DNA of 64,000 nucleotides from JAHELQ01 sp965603365 (GCA_965603365.1 CBFDCR010000016.1:1-64000), one strand, 5' to 3'. Counted from the stretch's first letter, positions 52,704-60,992 are shown. Notes: a model not told the origin generated them from the sequence alone. Translations and numbers: made by a program.

Positions 52704-53678
52704 ATGAAGAAGTTTTTTAAGTTTCTTTTGATTGTTTTGCTGTTGGTTCATTTCAGCGGCGGACTGTTTGCCGCCGGGGATATCGTGGTGCAACTGCGCC
52801 TGTACGAGGGCTTCAGGGATAAGGTCAACGTGTCGGCGGTGGTGGTCAAATCCTACTACATCGACCAGTTTAGCGGTAACCTGATCATGCCGGAGGTGGA
52901 GATCGAAAAGGAAAAAAAGGCGCTGATGCGGATCTACAACCTGACAGACATAAAAAATATTTCCAGAATCGACCTGACACTGCAAAAGGGAGAGAAAAAC
53001 AGCCAATCCCGGGAAATTTCGCTGAATGGCCGGACACTGGTGATGCGGTTGAGTACCTCGGCAGAGCAGGATGACCGCTTCAAGGTGGAGGCCTTAGAAA
53101 GGGGCAAAGATCAATTGCTGATGGAGACGGAGATTGTCATGCCCCAGGAAAAAACTGCCGTACTGGGTTTCGAGGATTCGGAGAGCAAAATCTACTTTTT
53201 GGCCTTTAACCGCCGCAAAGACCGGTCGGCCAGGAAAGAGTCGGCCAAAGATATGGTGCCGCCAAAATTGCTTAAAGTGGTGGAGCCGGAGTATCCAGCC
53301 AGGGCGTTGAAGAACCGGCGCCAGGGCCATGTGTTTTTGACCGGCTATACCGACCTGGAGGGCAGCATCTACAAGCTGGAGGTACTCAAGGGCGACCCGG
53401 AATTGGCCAGGGCTTCAAAAGAGGCGGTTTTACAGTGGAAGTACCAGCCCTGGAAGATTAAGGGCAGGGCGGAACCGGTGAGGTTCATTTTGATCTTTTC
53501 CTTCCTGATCAAAGATGGGCAGGCTGCATTCAAGGAGGAAGATTTAAAGAGGGTCATCGAAGAGAACCGCTACCTGTGGAAAGACAGGAAGCAGGAAAAG
53601 ATAGACTTCGAGGTCTCCGAAGAGAACAGATGGATCATGGAGGCCCTCCTGGTTTACGGAAAAAACAAAGCCAGATAA
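52704..53678 (+). CDS. TonB C-terminal-domain protein
   Basis: A 324-residue exported protein: signal peptide (about 1-23), a beta-rich N-terminal domain with no named family (about 25-170), and a TonB C-terminal domain (about 185-275) with PKLLKVVEPEYPARALKNRR, GHVFLTGYTDLEGSIY and AVLQWKYQPWKIKGRAEPV. The proline-rich TM-anchored linker of classical TonB is missing, so it may not span the periplasm as TonB does. GGAG lies before the ATG. It is the third gene of the sigma/anti-sigma operon. Confidence 0.85.
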   Translation: MKKFFKFLLIVLLLVHFSGGLFAAGDIVVQLRLYEGFRDKVNVSAVVVKSYYIDQFSGNLIMPEVEIEKEKKALMRIYNLTDIKNISRIDLTLQKGEKNSQSREISLNGRTLVMRLSTSAEQDDRFKVEALERGKDQLLMETEIVMPQEKTAVLGFEDSESKIYFLAFNRRKDRSARKESAKDMVPPKLLKVVEPEYPARALKNRRQGHVFLTGYTDLEGSIYKLEVLKGDPELARASKEAVLQWKYQPWKIKGRAEPVRFILIFSFLIKDGQAAFKEEDLKRVIEENRYLWKDRKQEKIDFEVSEENRWIMEALLVYGKNKAR

Positions 53679-53690
53679 ATTTTAAATAAA

Positions 53691-53724
53691 GGGGCAGGCA
53701 CCCGGGCAACTGCCCCCCTGCCCC
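53691..53724 (+). terminator. GC-rich hairpin after the TonB-like gene
   Basis: GGGGCAGG (53691-53698) pairs with CCTGCCCC (53717-53724) across an 18-nt loop that can pair internally. No T-run follows, so it may be a structural 3' end or a copy of a dispersed GGCAGGC element and not a classical terminator. Confidence 0.4.
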
Positions 53725-53823
53725 CCCAAATCCTACCCATTGCAAAAGGCAAAACAGACGATTAAGAGAGATGGAGTAGTGGAATGGTGGAAAGATGAAA
53801 AAAATAGATATTTGCGGCAAGTG

Positions 53824-54099
53824 TTAAAAGGTAAATGGGATAAAAAGAGTGACAGGCAAAAAGAAGGAACACCCTTCAATGGTTCTCTTCTTAAACTCCC
53901 GGGCGCTGAGGCCATCGGGGTTTTCCAGACTCCCGGCAAGCTTCAAGAGCCTTTTAACAGGAGACATTTTACTCTTTTTACGGATCTTGATTATCTGTTT
54001 ATAAGCCCGGATTTGCTCAAATAGCAAGGGGAAAAATTCTTCCGGCAAATCTGCCAATTCGTCCACAACTCTCTTTTTTATGCCTACACTGTTTCCCAT
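53824..54099 (-). CDS. Orphan antitoxin-like protein
   Basis: A 91-residue frame from ATG 54099. ELADLPEEFFPLLFEQIRAYKQ and LLKLAGSLENPDGLSAREFKKR resemble antitoxins of the RelB/VapB/DUF2281 type, whose C-terminal segment wraps a toxin. The last about 15 residues (CSFFLPVTLFIPF) look like read-through into non-coding DNA. No toxin gene follows. It sits next to two complete toxin-antitoxin modules and may be a remnant. Confidence 0.45.
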   Translation of the reverse strand: MGNSVGIKKRVVDELADLPEEFFPLLFEQIRAYKQIIKIRKKSKMSPVKRLLKLAGSLENPDGLSAREFKKRTIEGCSFFLPVTLFIPFTF

Positions 54100-54149
54100 T
54101 TTTTCACCACGTTTAATATATTGCTAAACAGACGTTCTGTCAACTCAAT

Positions 54150-54183
54150 GACGAAATAGTCGCCTGTCCTGTTTTCCCTTTAA
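54150..54183. repeat. Left copy of a direct repeat flanking the toxin-antitoxin modules
   Basis: GACGAAATAG-(TC)-GCCTGTCC-(T)-GTTTTCCCTTTAA here matches 55819-55852 at 31 of 34 positions in the same orientation. GCCTGTCCCGTTTTCC also occurs at 51567-51582. The reverse complement GGGACAGGC core resembles dispersed REP-type elements. Confidence 0.7.
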
Positions 54184-54207
54184 ATGAAAAATGAGTACTC
54201 TAAGATT

Positions 54208-54480
54208 TTATTGTAGACTGACGACCAATTTTTTGCCCAGGGCAGCGGCAAATCTCTCGAGGGTGGAGAGTTTTATGTCTTCGGCATGGTTCTCGATTCT
54301 GGATATATTTCCCTTGTAGGTCTTCATGATTTCCGCCATCTCTTCCTGGGTCATGCCTGCTTTTTGACGGGCCTGTTTTAACAGGTAGCCGATTTTCAGC
54401 TTTTCGTATTCCTCATCGAAACCGTCGGCAAATTCTCTATTTTGCTTTAACTCGTTTATAAATTCATTCAATTCGATCAT
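54208..54480 (-). CDS. HigA-type antitoxin with XRE HTH (module 1)
   Basis: A 90-residue protein: an acidic N-terminal helix, then an XRE HTH (about 30-88) with LLKQARQKAGMTQEEMAEIM, GNISRIENHAEDIKLSTLERFA. It neutralises the toxin encoded just upstream and autoregulates through the dyad at 54836-54853. It overlaps the toxin gene by 4 bp; toxin-first order is usual for HigBA. Confidence 0.9.
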   Translation of the reverse strand: MIELNEFINELKQNREFADGFDEEYEKLKIGYLLKQARQKAGMTQEEMAEIMKTYKGNISRIENHAEDIKLSTLERFAAALGKKLVVSLQ

Positions 54481-54827
54481 GTTTTTCTCCTTAAATAATC
54501 CTTCCTTAGTTTCTCGGCTCTTCTAATTTCTTCCCTCGGTGCTTTTTGCCTCTTTTTGATGAAGCCATGTGTTAGAATAACAATATAGTCTTGATCAAAA
54601 AAGAAGAATATCCGGTAACTATTGGAGCCGAATCTTTTCCTGACTTCCCATATACCCTCACTATTTTTTAATTTTTTGAAATATGGTTCGGATAATATCT
54701 CAACTTCCTCCAACAATTTGAGGATTTTAGCTATTTCCCTTTGAATCTTAACCGGCAAGGAGAGGATAAAATCCTTGACAAAACATCTCCCGTCTTCGGT
54801 CTCATACAAAAGTACTTTACGTTTCAT
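54477..54827 (-). CDS. HigB/Gp49-like RelE-superfamily toxin (module 1)
   Basis: A 116-residue toxin of the phage-derived Gp49-like family: VKDFILSLPVKIQREIAKIL, LKNSEGIWEVRKRFGSNSYRI, then the strand YIVILTHGFIKKRQKAPREE with basic residues expected in the mRNA-cleaving site. Ribosome-dependent mRNA interferase by family. Start ATG 54827, 6 nt after a -10, so leaderless. Confidence 0.9.
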   Translation of the reverse strand: MKRKVLLYETEDGRCFVKDFILSLPVKIQREIAKILKLLEEVEILSEPYFKKLKNSEGIWEVRKRFGSNSYRIFFFFDQDYIVILTHGFIKKRQKAPREEIRRAEKLRKDYLRRKT

Positions 54828-54833
54828 TCACCC

Positions 54834-54862
54834 ATGTTATCACCAAAGATAACCTTTGTCAA
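54834..54862 (-). promoter_or_regulatory. Promoter and operator of toxin-antitoxin module 1, leaderless arrangement
   Basis: Minus-strand TTGACA (54857-54862), 17-bp spacer, TAACAT (54834-54839), then 6 nt to ATG 54827. A dyad GTTATC-N6-GATAAC (54836-54853) covers the -10 and a CTTTG-N8-CAAAG dyad covers the -35, a layout fitting repression by the HigA-type antitoxin. Confidence 0.65.
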
Positions 54863-55121
54863 TTATCAAAGAACTGCACGGTGCAACTTTGTTACTTTGT
54901 GTCAGGCTGTTTGTTTTGCTTTGAGGGTGGTAAAGGGCGGCCCGCTGTCTGGGGGGTGATAGCGGAGCCGGATCGTAAGTCGTTGGCGCCGGGGGATGGG
55001 GGTGAAACATGGGGTAATCGGCTGTGGGCACCATCTCATCGGGGGTACACACCCTGTGAATGAAAGGTTACGCCGCGTCAAAGAGCACTAACACCGCACT
55101 AAAAAACTTAAGTAGTATTAC

Positions 55122-55150
55122 TTGACAATAGTATTGATAAATACTATCAT
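55122..55150 (+). promoter_or_regulatory. Promoter and operator of toxin-antitoxin module 2, leaderless arrangement
   Basis: TTGACA (55122-55127), 17-bp spacer, TATCAT (55145-55150), then 6 nt to GTG 55157. The spacer holds a perfect dyad ATAGTATT-GATA-AATACTAT (55128-55147), and AAGTA-GTAT-TACTT sits just upstream (about 55109-55122). The 54863-55108 stretch between the divergent promoters is GC-rich with no recognisable feature. Confidence 0.7.
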
Positions 55151-55156
55151 ACTCTT

Positions 55157-55438
55157 GTGATCGTCACATTTAAAGACAAAGAGACTAAAAAAATTTGGAA
55201 TAGCGAATATTCGAAAAAGTATCCACCCGCTATTCAGCGGATTGCCAAAAGAAAGTTGATTATGCTCCATGGCGCCGTGAATTTATCCGACTTACGGATT
55301 CCGCCAGGAAACAAACTGCATGCCCTGGATGGTGAGCGAAAAGGGCAGTACAGCATCAGGATCAACGATCAATGGCGGATATGTTTTAAATGGGAAAACG
55401 CCAATGCCTACGATGTAGAAATCGTGGACTACCATTAA
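55157..55438 (+). CDS. HigB-type toxin (module 2)
   Basis: A 93-residue RelE-superfamily toxin starting GTG 55157. Core matches HigB: VTFKDKETKKIWN, AIQRIAKRKLIMLHGAVNLSDLRIPPGN (in part), and GQYSIRINDQWRICFKWE, with the Arg and aromatic residues used in mRNA cleavage. The antitoxin gene begins 21 bp downstream. Confidence 0.93.
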   Translation: MIVTFKDKETKKIWNSEYSKKYPPAIQRIAKRKLIMLHGAVNLSDLRIPPGNKLHALDGERKGQYSIRINDQWRICFKWENANAYDVEIVDYH

Positions 55439-55459
55439 ATCAATGATAGGAGGATAATA

Positions 55460-55792
55460 ATGGCAAAGAAAATACCGAATATTCACCCCGGGGAAATTTT
55501 GCTGGAAGAGTTTTTAAAACCCATGAATATGACCCCCTATCGTCTGGCCAAAGAGACCCACATCGATCAGACCCGTATCAGTGAAATTATAAAGGGTAAG
55601 AGAAGTATCACCGTAGACACCGCGCTGCGGTTTGCTAAATTTTTTGGCAATTCTGCCGAATTCTGGATCAATATCCAGAACCACTATGATCTTGAAGAGA
55701 AGAGATCCCAGATGGCCAGGGAGTTAAAAAAAATCAAGACCTTCATATTTCAAGAAGAACAACCGGCAGCGGCGCCTGATTTCGTTCGTTAA
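55460..55792 (+). CDS. HigA-type antitoxin (module 2)
   Basis: A 110-residue HigA: IHPGEILLEEFLKPMNMTPY, an HTH with RLAKETHIDQTRISEIIKGK, and the family segment TALRFAKFFGNSAEFWINIQ. AGGAGG precedes the ATG. It should bind the dyad at 55128-55147 and neutralise the upstream toxin. Confidence 0.94.
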   Translation: MAKKIPNIHPGEILLEEFLKPMNMTPYRLAKETHIDQTRISEIIKGKRSITVDTALRFAKFFGNSAEFWINIQNHYDLEEKRSQMARELKKIKTFIFQEEQPAAAPDFVR

Positions 55793-55818
55793 AAGCCAGT
55801 TAATGTGTCGGCCACCTA

Positions 55819-55852
55819 GACGAAATAGCTGCCTGTCCCGTTTTCCCTTTAA
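55819..55852. repeat. Right copy of the direct repeat flanking the toxin-antitoxin modules
   Basis: Same orientation as 54150-54183 with 31 of 34 bases identical; the pair encloses both HigBA modules. No inverted ends or transposase are present. Confidence 0.7.
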
Positions 55853-55913
55853 GTTTTCATTGGTTGTTGGGTATTTTGCCATGTGCATTGAAACCGGATG
55901 GGGGTTTTTTAAC

Positions 55914-56249
55914 AATGAAAGGAACATTTCAATCACCAAAAGGAACATTTTGATCAACGAATAGGGCATTTTCATCAATGAAAGGAACATTTTCATCAGC
56001 GAAAGGAACATTTGAAACAATGAAAGGAACAATCGAATCAACGAAAGGAGCATTCGGAACAATGAAAGGAGCATTTGCATCAGAGAAAGGAACATTTCGA
56101 TCACCAAAAGTAACATTTTCATCACCAAAAGGAACATTCGCATCAACGAATAGAACATTTTCTCCAGGGAATAGAACATTTCGATCAGTGAAAGTAACAT
56201 TCGCATCAGGGAATAGAACATTTTCATCAACAAAAGGAACAATCGCGGC
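55914..56249. repeat. Strict 21-bp tandem repeat, tract 3 (16 units)
   Basis: Sixteen units of exactly 21 bp with no indel, core GAAAGGAACATTTTC flanked by AAY and ATC. Individual units differ at 2-8 positions, mostly in the first three bases and in GGA/AGA/GTA and TTTT/TTCG. Because 21 is a multiple of three, long frames stay open on both strands (plus 55978-56310; minus 55724-56242 and 55929-56408) as heptad repeats such as KGTFxSx or NVPFxDx. No frame has a convincing start signal. The rest of 55793-56354 is featureless. Confidence 0.92.
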
Positions 56250-56354
56250 TGCGGGAGGGCGGCATTTAGCCTGGGGGGGGAAAATTGATTTTTTGTGGCG
56301 GTGGTGGTAATATGCTTTTTTTTGTTGTGTTGGAGTGTATGTAGTGTTGATAGG

Positions 56355-57845
56355 ATGGCAGCCGTGAAAGTGCAACTGTTTGTGCCCCCCCAGGGTTATG
56401 TGGCCCAACGCTGGGCCGAAGGCACCTCCATGCCCCCGCTGGGAATTCTCTTCCTGGCTGCAGTGCTGGAGAAGGAGGGTATCGAGGTGGAGGTGGTGCC
56501 GGCCGATGTGCTGGGGTATTCCTGGGGGGAAGTGGCGGCCCGGATCGAGGCCTTTAAACCGGACATGGTAGGGGTGACCACCACCTCAGAGAACCGCTTC
56601 GACAGCTTCCGCCTGGCCGCGGTTGCCAAAAAAGTCAACCCGGCCGTGCTGACGGTTTTAGGGGGTCCCCATATCTCCATGGCCCGGGAAGATACTTTGA
56701 AACATGTCCGGGAGGTGGATGTCCTGGTGGTGGGCGAAGGGGAACGCACCGTGGTGGAACTGGCAAAGGCTTATGGGGCGGGACAGCCGCTGGCCGAAGT
56801 CAGGGGCCTATACTACCGGGACGGCGAAGGGAATATCGTATTTACCGGCCCCCGGCAACAAATAGAAAACCTGGATGAATTGCCCTTCCCGGCCCGGCAC
56901 CTCATCCCTATGGATCGGTACAATTTTTTTGTCGAGACCCGGGATGGCAAGAGGAGAAAGGCCCAGAATTTGATGACCTCCCGGGGCTGTCCCTTCTACT
57001 GCTATTTTTGCGCCACCCCCCTGAATTGGGGCCGGAAGGTGCGGGGCCACTCGCCGGAGAGGGTTTTACAGGAAATCGAGCACCTGGTAGATCATTACGG
57101 GGCCGAGTTTATCTGGTTTTACGACGATACCCTGAATTATAATCCCCGGCGCCTGCACCGGATCATGGACATGATGATCGAGCGCAACCTTAACATCAAG
57201 TTTGCCAACGAATTCCGCATCGATGTGGTGGACCGGCCCCTGCTGGAGAAGATGCGCCGGGCCGGCTTAGAAAGGGGGTATTTCGGCGTCGAGGCCGGGT
57301 CTGCCCGGGTGCGCCGGGACATCGTGCGCAAAGACTTCGACATCGACAAGGCCTACCGATTTGTCCGCTGGTCCCGGGAACTCGATTTTATTCCGGGGCC
57401 CTTTTTTATCTATTCCCACCATACCGAGACCTGGCCGGAGGCAAAGCAGACCCTGGATATCATGGGGGAGATCCAGTCCATCAACCCCCAGGCCGACATC
57501 TCCACCGCTATCTTACATGTCTACCCCGGCACCCCCATCGAGGCCATTGCCCGTGACCAGGGTATCATCCCGGGGGATTTCTCCTGGTCCAGGGAGAGGG
57601 ACATGAAACGGGTGCCGGTACTGCCGGCAGCCCAGGGCCAGGTGCCCCTGTTTAAGGATCGATTGAGCTGGCGGCAAATTGCCGAACTGCTGATGGGTGC
57701 TCCCTCCTCTTCGGGCAAACGGGTGCTGTCGCCGGGCAAAATAAAGAAGATCCTTAAATCCCTGACCGGCTTAAAGCAGATCGGTATCCACCTGGTATTC
57801 CTGTGGGTTTTTATAAGAAATAAGTTCAGAGGCAAAAAAACTTGA
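56355..57845 (+). CDS. B12-binding-domain radical SAM protein
   Basis: A 496-residue protein from ATG 56355 (the opening at 56295 lacks a ribosome binding site). N-terminal cobalamin-binding-like domain (about 1-150): MPPLGILFLAAVLE, DMVGVTTTS, VLGGPHIS, DVLVVGEGERTVVEL. The radical SAM domain has the cluster motif CPFYCYFC (C-X3-C-X2-C), then WFYDDTLNYN and GYFGVEAGS. A basic, hydrophobic C-terminal segment ends KFRGKKT. Family members methylate or cyclise varied substrates, so the product is open. The adenosyl-type DXHXXG motif is not seen. Confidence 0.9.
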   Translation: MAAVKVQLFVPPQGYVAQRWAEGTSMPPLGILFLAAVLEKEGIEVEVVPADVLGYSWGEVAARIEAFKPDMVGVTTTSENRFDSFRLAAVAKKVNPAVLTVLGGPHISMAREDTLKHVREVDVLVVGEGERTVVELAKAYGAGQPLAEVRGLYYRDGEGNIVFTGPRQQIENLDELPFPARHLIPMDRYNFFVETRDGKRRKAQNLMTSRGCPFYCYFCATPLNWGRKVRGHSPERVLQEIEHLVDHYGAEFIWFYDDTLNYNPRRLHRIMDMMIERNLNIKFANEFRIDVVDRPLLEKMRRAGLERGYFGVEAGSARVRRDIVRKDFDIDKAYRFVRWSRELDFIPGPFFIYSHHTETWPEAKQTLDIMGEIQSINPQADISTAILHVYPGTPIEAIARDQGIIPGDFSWSRERDMKRVPVLPAAQGQVPLFKDRLSWRQIAELLMGAPSSSGKRVLSPGKIKKILKSLTGLKQIGIHLVFLWVFIRNKFRGKKT

Positions 57846-57870
57846 ATTTGAGAAGCAAATCAAGTATAGT
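57842..57870 (+). promoter_or_regulatory. Promoter of the outer-membrane protein gene
   Basis: TTGAAT (57842-57847), 17-bp spacer, TATAGT (57865-57870). The -35 overlaps the radical SAM stop codon. Expected start near 57877, leaving room for the GAGAGG ribosome binding site before ATG 57900. Confidence 0.55.
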
Positions 57871-57899
57871 TAACCTTAAGCCATTTGAGAGGTCAGCCC

Positions 57900-58772
57900 A
57901 TGAAACTGTTAAGTATTCTATTATTGGTTTTTAGCCTGTGTTTAAACCTTCCTGCCGGGTCTAAAAAGCTGGAGTTTGAATTGTCCGCAGGATATTCACT
58001 GTCGAAGCCCTCGGAACTGTATTACCGGGCCACCGGTATCGGCAGCTTGATTCAACAGTATACCAGCCTCTACGGCGCCGATTTTCAGAGTGATGGTGAA
58101 TTTAAGGAAAAGCTGCCGTTAATCCCGATCCAGTTCTCCGTAAACTATCCCGTTGCCAATCGCTTTTATGTCAAAGCCGGGCTGGAATATGCATCCGGCC
58201 AGAACACCGGCGAGATGTCGTTTCAATTTTCCCATAACGGCCTGACGGAAAATCATGTCTATGGACTGGAAAATAAAATTTCCTATTTGATGCCCTTCGT
58301 GGGGGCGGAAACCCGGGTTTCCCCTTCCATCGGTCTATATGTCCTCCTGGGGCTCAACATGGCCAAATGGTCCCATGCCTACCGTTTCGACTATTCGGAA
58401 AACGGCTATACCGAGGCGATTGAGGAGACCATCGATGTCAGCGGCAGCACCATGGCCGTTCTTATCGGCGGCAAGTATATGATCAAGGTGGGAAAGAAGG
58501 GCAAATTGCTGCTCAAGGCGGAGTACCTGTACGCCAAATTGGGCGGTTTAAGCGGGGATAAGACCGGAACCGGCTCCAACTCCCTGGGGGAACATTTCAG
58601 CGAAACCGTTGAGGGCATGCCGTATACCTTCAGAATGGATCCTTATGGGCTGGGGAGCTTCCTGTTCTGGGATCTGTACGAAACCGAGCCGGGGACGGCG
58701 TGGATTCAGAATGCCCGGGAAATGTCCCTGGATATTTCCAGCATTCGCTTTATGATCGGCTTCTCGTTCTAA
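57900..58772 (+). CDS. Outer-membrane beta-barrel protein, function unknown
   Basis: A 290-residue protein from ATG 57900 (the TTG 15 nt upstream is less likely). Signal peptide (about 1-21), then alternating strands such as FELSAGYSLS, PIQFSVNYPV, YVKAGLEYASG and VLLGLNMAKWSHAY, ending SIRFMIGFSF with a terminal Phe as outer-membrane barrels do. Size suggests 8-10 strands, OmpA/OmpW-like. No catalytic motif. Confidence 0.7.
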   Translation: MKLLSILLLVFSLCLNLPAGSKKLEFELSAGYSLSKPSELYYRATGIGSLIQQYTSLYGADFQSDGEFKEKLPLIPIQFSVNYPVANRFYVKAGLEYASGQNTGEMSFQFSHNGLTENHVYGLENKISYLMPFVGAETRVSPSIGLYVLLGLNMAKWSHAYRFDYSENGYTEAIEETIDVSGSTMAVLIGGKYMIKVGKKGKLLLKAEYLYAKLGGLSGDKTGTGSNSLGEHFSETVEGMPYTFRMDPYGLGSFLFWDLYETEPGTAWIQNAREMSLDISSIRFMIGFSF

Positions 58773-58789
58773 TGTAAACTTAAACTGCA

Positions 58790-59401
58790 GTGAAAGAAAA
58801 ATTACTGCTGCATATGTGCTGTGCCCCCTGTGCGGTGTATGTGGTGCAAAAACTGCAGGAGACTTACGAAGTGGCCGGCTTCTTCTACAACCCCAACATC
58901 CATCCCCAACGGGAATACGAATTCCGGAAAGGGGAGGTGGAAAAGATTGCCCGGAAACTGGGCTGGGCGGTATTTTACGGGGATTACGATATGAAGGAGT
59001 GGTTTTTACTGGTGAAGGGATTGGAAATTGAGCCGGAGCGGGGCCGGCGATGTCCCCTGTGTTTTCACATGAGACTGCGGAAGACCTTTGAATTGGCCAG
59101 CCGGGAGGGGTTTGGGGCAGTGGCCTCGACCCTGTCCATCAGTCCCTATAAGGTGACCCGGCAGATCAATGCCGAGGGATTAAAATTGGCCGAGGCCTTC
59201 GGCATCCGCTTCTTGCCGGAAAACTTCAAGAAGCAAGATGGCTGCCGGATCGGCAGGCGAATGGCGCTGGATTTAGGTATACGGCACCAGAACTACTGCG
59301 GCTGTGCCTACTCAAAGGCGGAGAGGATTTTGAGAGAGGCCGGCAGGAAAAAAGAAGAGGATAATCCGAATGGGAATATGCCTGGTGATTCAACCCTTTG
59401 A
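58790..59401 (+). CDS. queH: Epoxyqueuosine reductase QueH
   Basis: A 203-residue protein from GTG 58790. It carries the family cysteine motifs: LHMCCAPCAVYV near the N-terminus, RRCPLCFHMRL in the middle and QNYCGCAYSK near the end, which bind the Fe-S cluster and a metal. KKQDGCRIG is also typical. It performs the last step of queuosine formation in tRNA as the non-homologous substitute for QueG. No other queuosine gene is in the window. It overlaps the next gene by 32 bp. Confidence 0.95.
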   Translation: MKEKLLLHMCCAPCAVYVVQKLQETYEVAGFFYNPNIHPQREYEFRKGEVEKIARKLGWAVFYGDYDMKEWFLLVKGLEIEPERGRRCPLCFHMRLRKTFELASREGFGAVASTLSISPYKVTRQINAEGLKLAEAFGIRFLPENFKKQDGCRIGRRMALDLGIRHQNYCGCAYSKAERILREAGRKKEEDNPNGNMPGDSTL

Positions 59402-60992
59402 CCGGGGACCTTTCGATAAACGCTATGAGGATGTGTTTCGTCCTGCCATAGAGGCAGCCGGACTGGAGCCTTACCGCATCGATCTGGCGCCGGATGTAAA
59501 AGTCCCCATCGACGATTTTCAGGAGAAGATCCTGGTAGCGACAGTATGCCTGGCGGAAATCACCACCAACAATCCCAATGTCTGGTTCGAGTTGGGCTAT
59601 GCCATCGCCATTCAAAAGGAGGTCATACTGGTATGTTCGGACAGGCGCCGGGGCAGATATCCCTTCGACATCCAACACCGGCATATAATCAAGTACAGTA
59701 CCGAGTCCAAACAGGACTACGACCGGCTCAAAGATCAGCTTACGGAACGGTTGAAGGCCATCGGCGGAGAAGATAAAACGGCGCCTTCGGAACCTGACCG
59801 GGAAATGGATGAAATCCCGCCGGATCAGGTGGTTTCCGATATGATCGGCTTAGCGAAGATTTATCCCAACTACCTTCTGGCTGAGAAAGATATTATCAAA
59901 GATTTACGGCAGAGTTCAGGCCCGGTGAGGATGTTTCTGCAAATTGCCACCCAGAATATCGGCGATAAAGGATCTATCTATGATTTAATACAGGAAATCA
60001 CGGCGAAAAAATCCATTGAATTTAAAATCCTCCATACTTCCGAAAAATCACCCCTGTTTGCCAGAGACCGTTTAATGGCTATGGGTAAAGATCCGGATAA
60101 GATCCAGACCTCGTTGAGATATGTGAGCCGCTCCCTGTCCATTCTGGAGTCTCAAGTGGGCGCTTCCTTGCGCCACCGGGAACATCACTGGCCCTTTCTC
60201 TGGCGGGTGTATGTATTGGATAAACGGTTGTACTTCATGCCCTACTTTTCGGAGAAGGATGCAATCAACGTATCGCCGGTTCTGGTTTTTGAGAAAAAAG
60301 AAAAATCTCTGTATAATACTTTTTTATCCTGGTTCGATTTTGTCTGGGAAGAGTGCGCGCCCAAACAGGTAAAGATAGCCGACCTGGTGACGCCGGCAAC
60401 ACCGGCCGGCACCGCCATCTTCTGTCATTGGCGAGGCTTTCACGTATTCGGCATCCCCAGGCGGGATGTACTGCAGGACACAGAATATGTACGATTCTAC
60501 GGCATCGGCGGTAAAAGGAAAGATCCGGCCGAGCCGTGGGAAGAGTGCGCCTTAAGGGAGGCCAATGAAGAGACGAAGTATGCCGTTAAGCAGATTAAGA
60601 GTTCCCGGGTCACCCATTTTTTTAGAGCCAACGGCATCATCGAGGTCTTAAATATCGTCGCTGAACCGAAGCGGCCCCGACTCATTTTAGAAAAGAAGAA
60701 CCATTCCGGCTACGGCAGCATGAAGAAGTCGGGGGATCACTATTATCTGATTGCCTTCGATGCGGTGCTGGCCCGCAAGCCGGTGCCCACCAATGAACTG
60801 GCCGTGATTATTTACCTGCAAGATCGGCACCTGGAGCTGATGCAAAAGAGGCGGGACGTCGCCATTGCCGAAGTACTCGAACTGGGGGCTAAGATCGAGA
60901 AGCAGGCCGGCCTGGAATTGGACCTGGGTAGAATCCTAATACCCCACGGTACGGCCTCTTTTCTGGTGAGGCAAATTCCGCTCCCCTTTTAG
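59370..60992 (+). CDS. TIR-like/deoxyribosyltransferase-like, middle domain and Nudix fusion protein
   Basis: A 540-residue cytosolic protein in three parts. Residues 1-110: CLVIQPFDRGPFDKRYEDVF, IDDFQEKILVATVCLAEI and NNPNVWFELGYAIA, the pattern of TIR-like/nucleoside 2-deoxyribosyltransferase domains, with the catalytic-type Glu in WFELG. Residues about 150-340: RMFLQIATQNI, EFKILHTSEKS, WRVYVLDKRLYFMPYF and SLYNTFLSWFDFVWEEC, which recall the PLD-like sensor domains of bacterial conflict proteins; this is tentative. Residues about 360-520: a Nudix domain with the box GKRKDPAEPWEECALREANE (one residue longer than the consensus before the first Glu). The gene overlaps queH by 32 bp and the convergent RelA/SpoT gene by 4 bp. 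Confidence 0.8.
   Translation: MGICLVIQPFDRGPFDKRYEDVFRPAIEAAGLEPYRIDLAPDVKVPIDDFQEKILVATVCLAEITTNNPNVWFELGYAIAIQKEVILVCSDRRRGRYPFDIQHRHIIKYSTESKQDYDRLKDQLTERLKAIGGEDKTAPSEPDREMDEIPPDQVVSDMIGLAKIYPNYLLAEKDIIKDLRQSSGPVRMFLQIATQNIGDKGSIYDLIQEITAKKSIEFKILHTSEKSPLFARDRLMAMGKDPDKIQTSLRYVSRSLSILESQVGASLRHREHHWPFLWRVYVLDKRLYFMPYFSEKDAINVSPVLVFEKKEKSLYNTFLSWFDFVWEECAPKQVKIADLVTPATPAGTAIFCHWRGFHVFGIPRRDVLQDTEYVRFYGIGGKRKDPAEPWEECALREANEETKYAVKQIKSSRVTHFFRANGIIEVLNIVAEPKRPRLILEKKNHSGYGSMKKSGDHYYLIAFDAVLARKPVPTNELAVIIYLQDRHLELMQKRRDVAIAEVLELGAKIEKQAGLELDLGRILIPHGTASFLVRQIPLPF

Noticed and set aside
55724..56242. Minus-strand 172-codon heptad-repeat protein in tract 3
   Set aside because: Open frames follow automatically from a 21-bp period without stops; three other frames are open too and none has a ribosome binding site. 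Kept as a repeat, not a gene.
55914..56249. CRISPR array
   Set aside because: Units are contiguous 21-mers without spacers and no cas gene is present.
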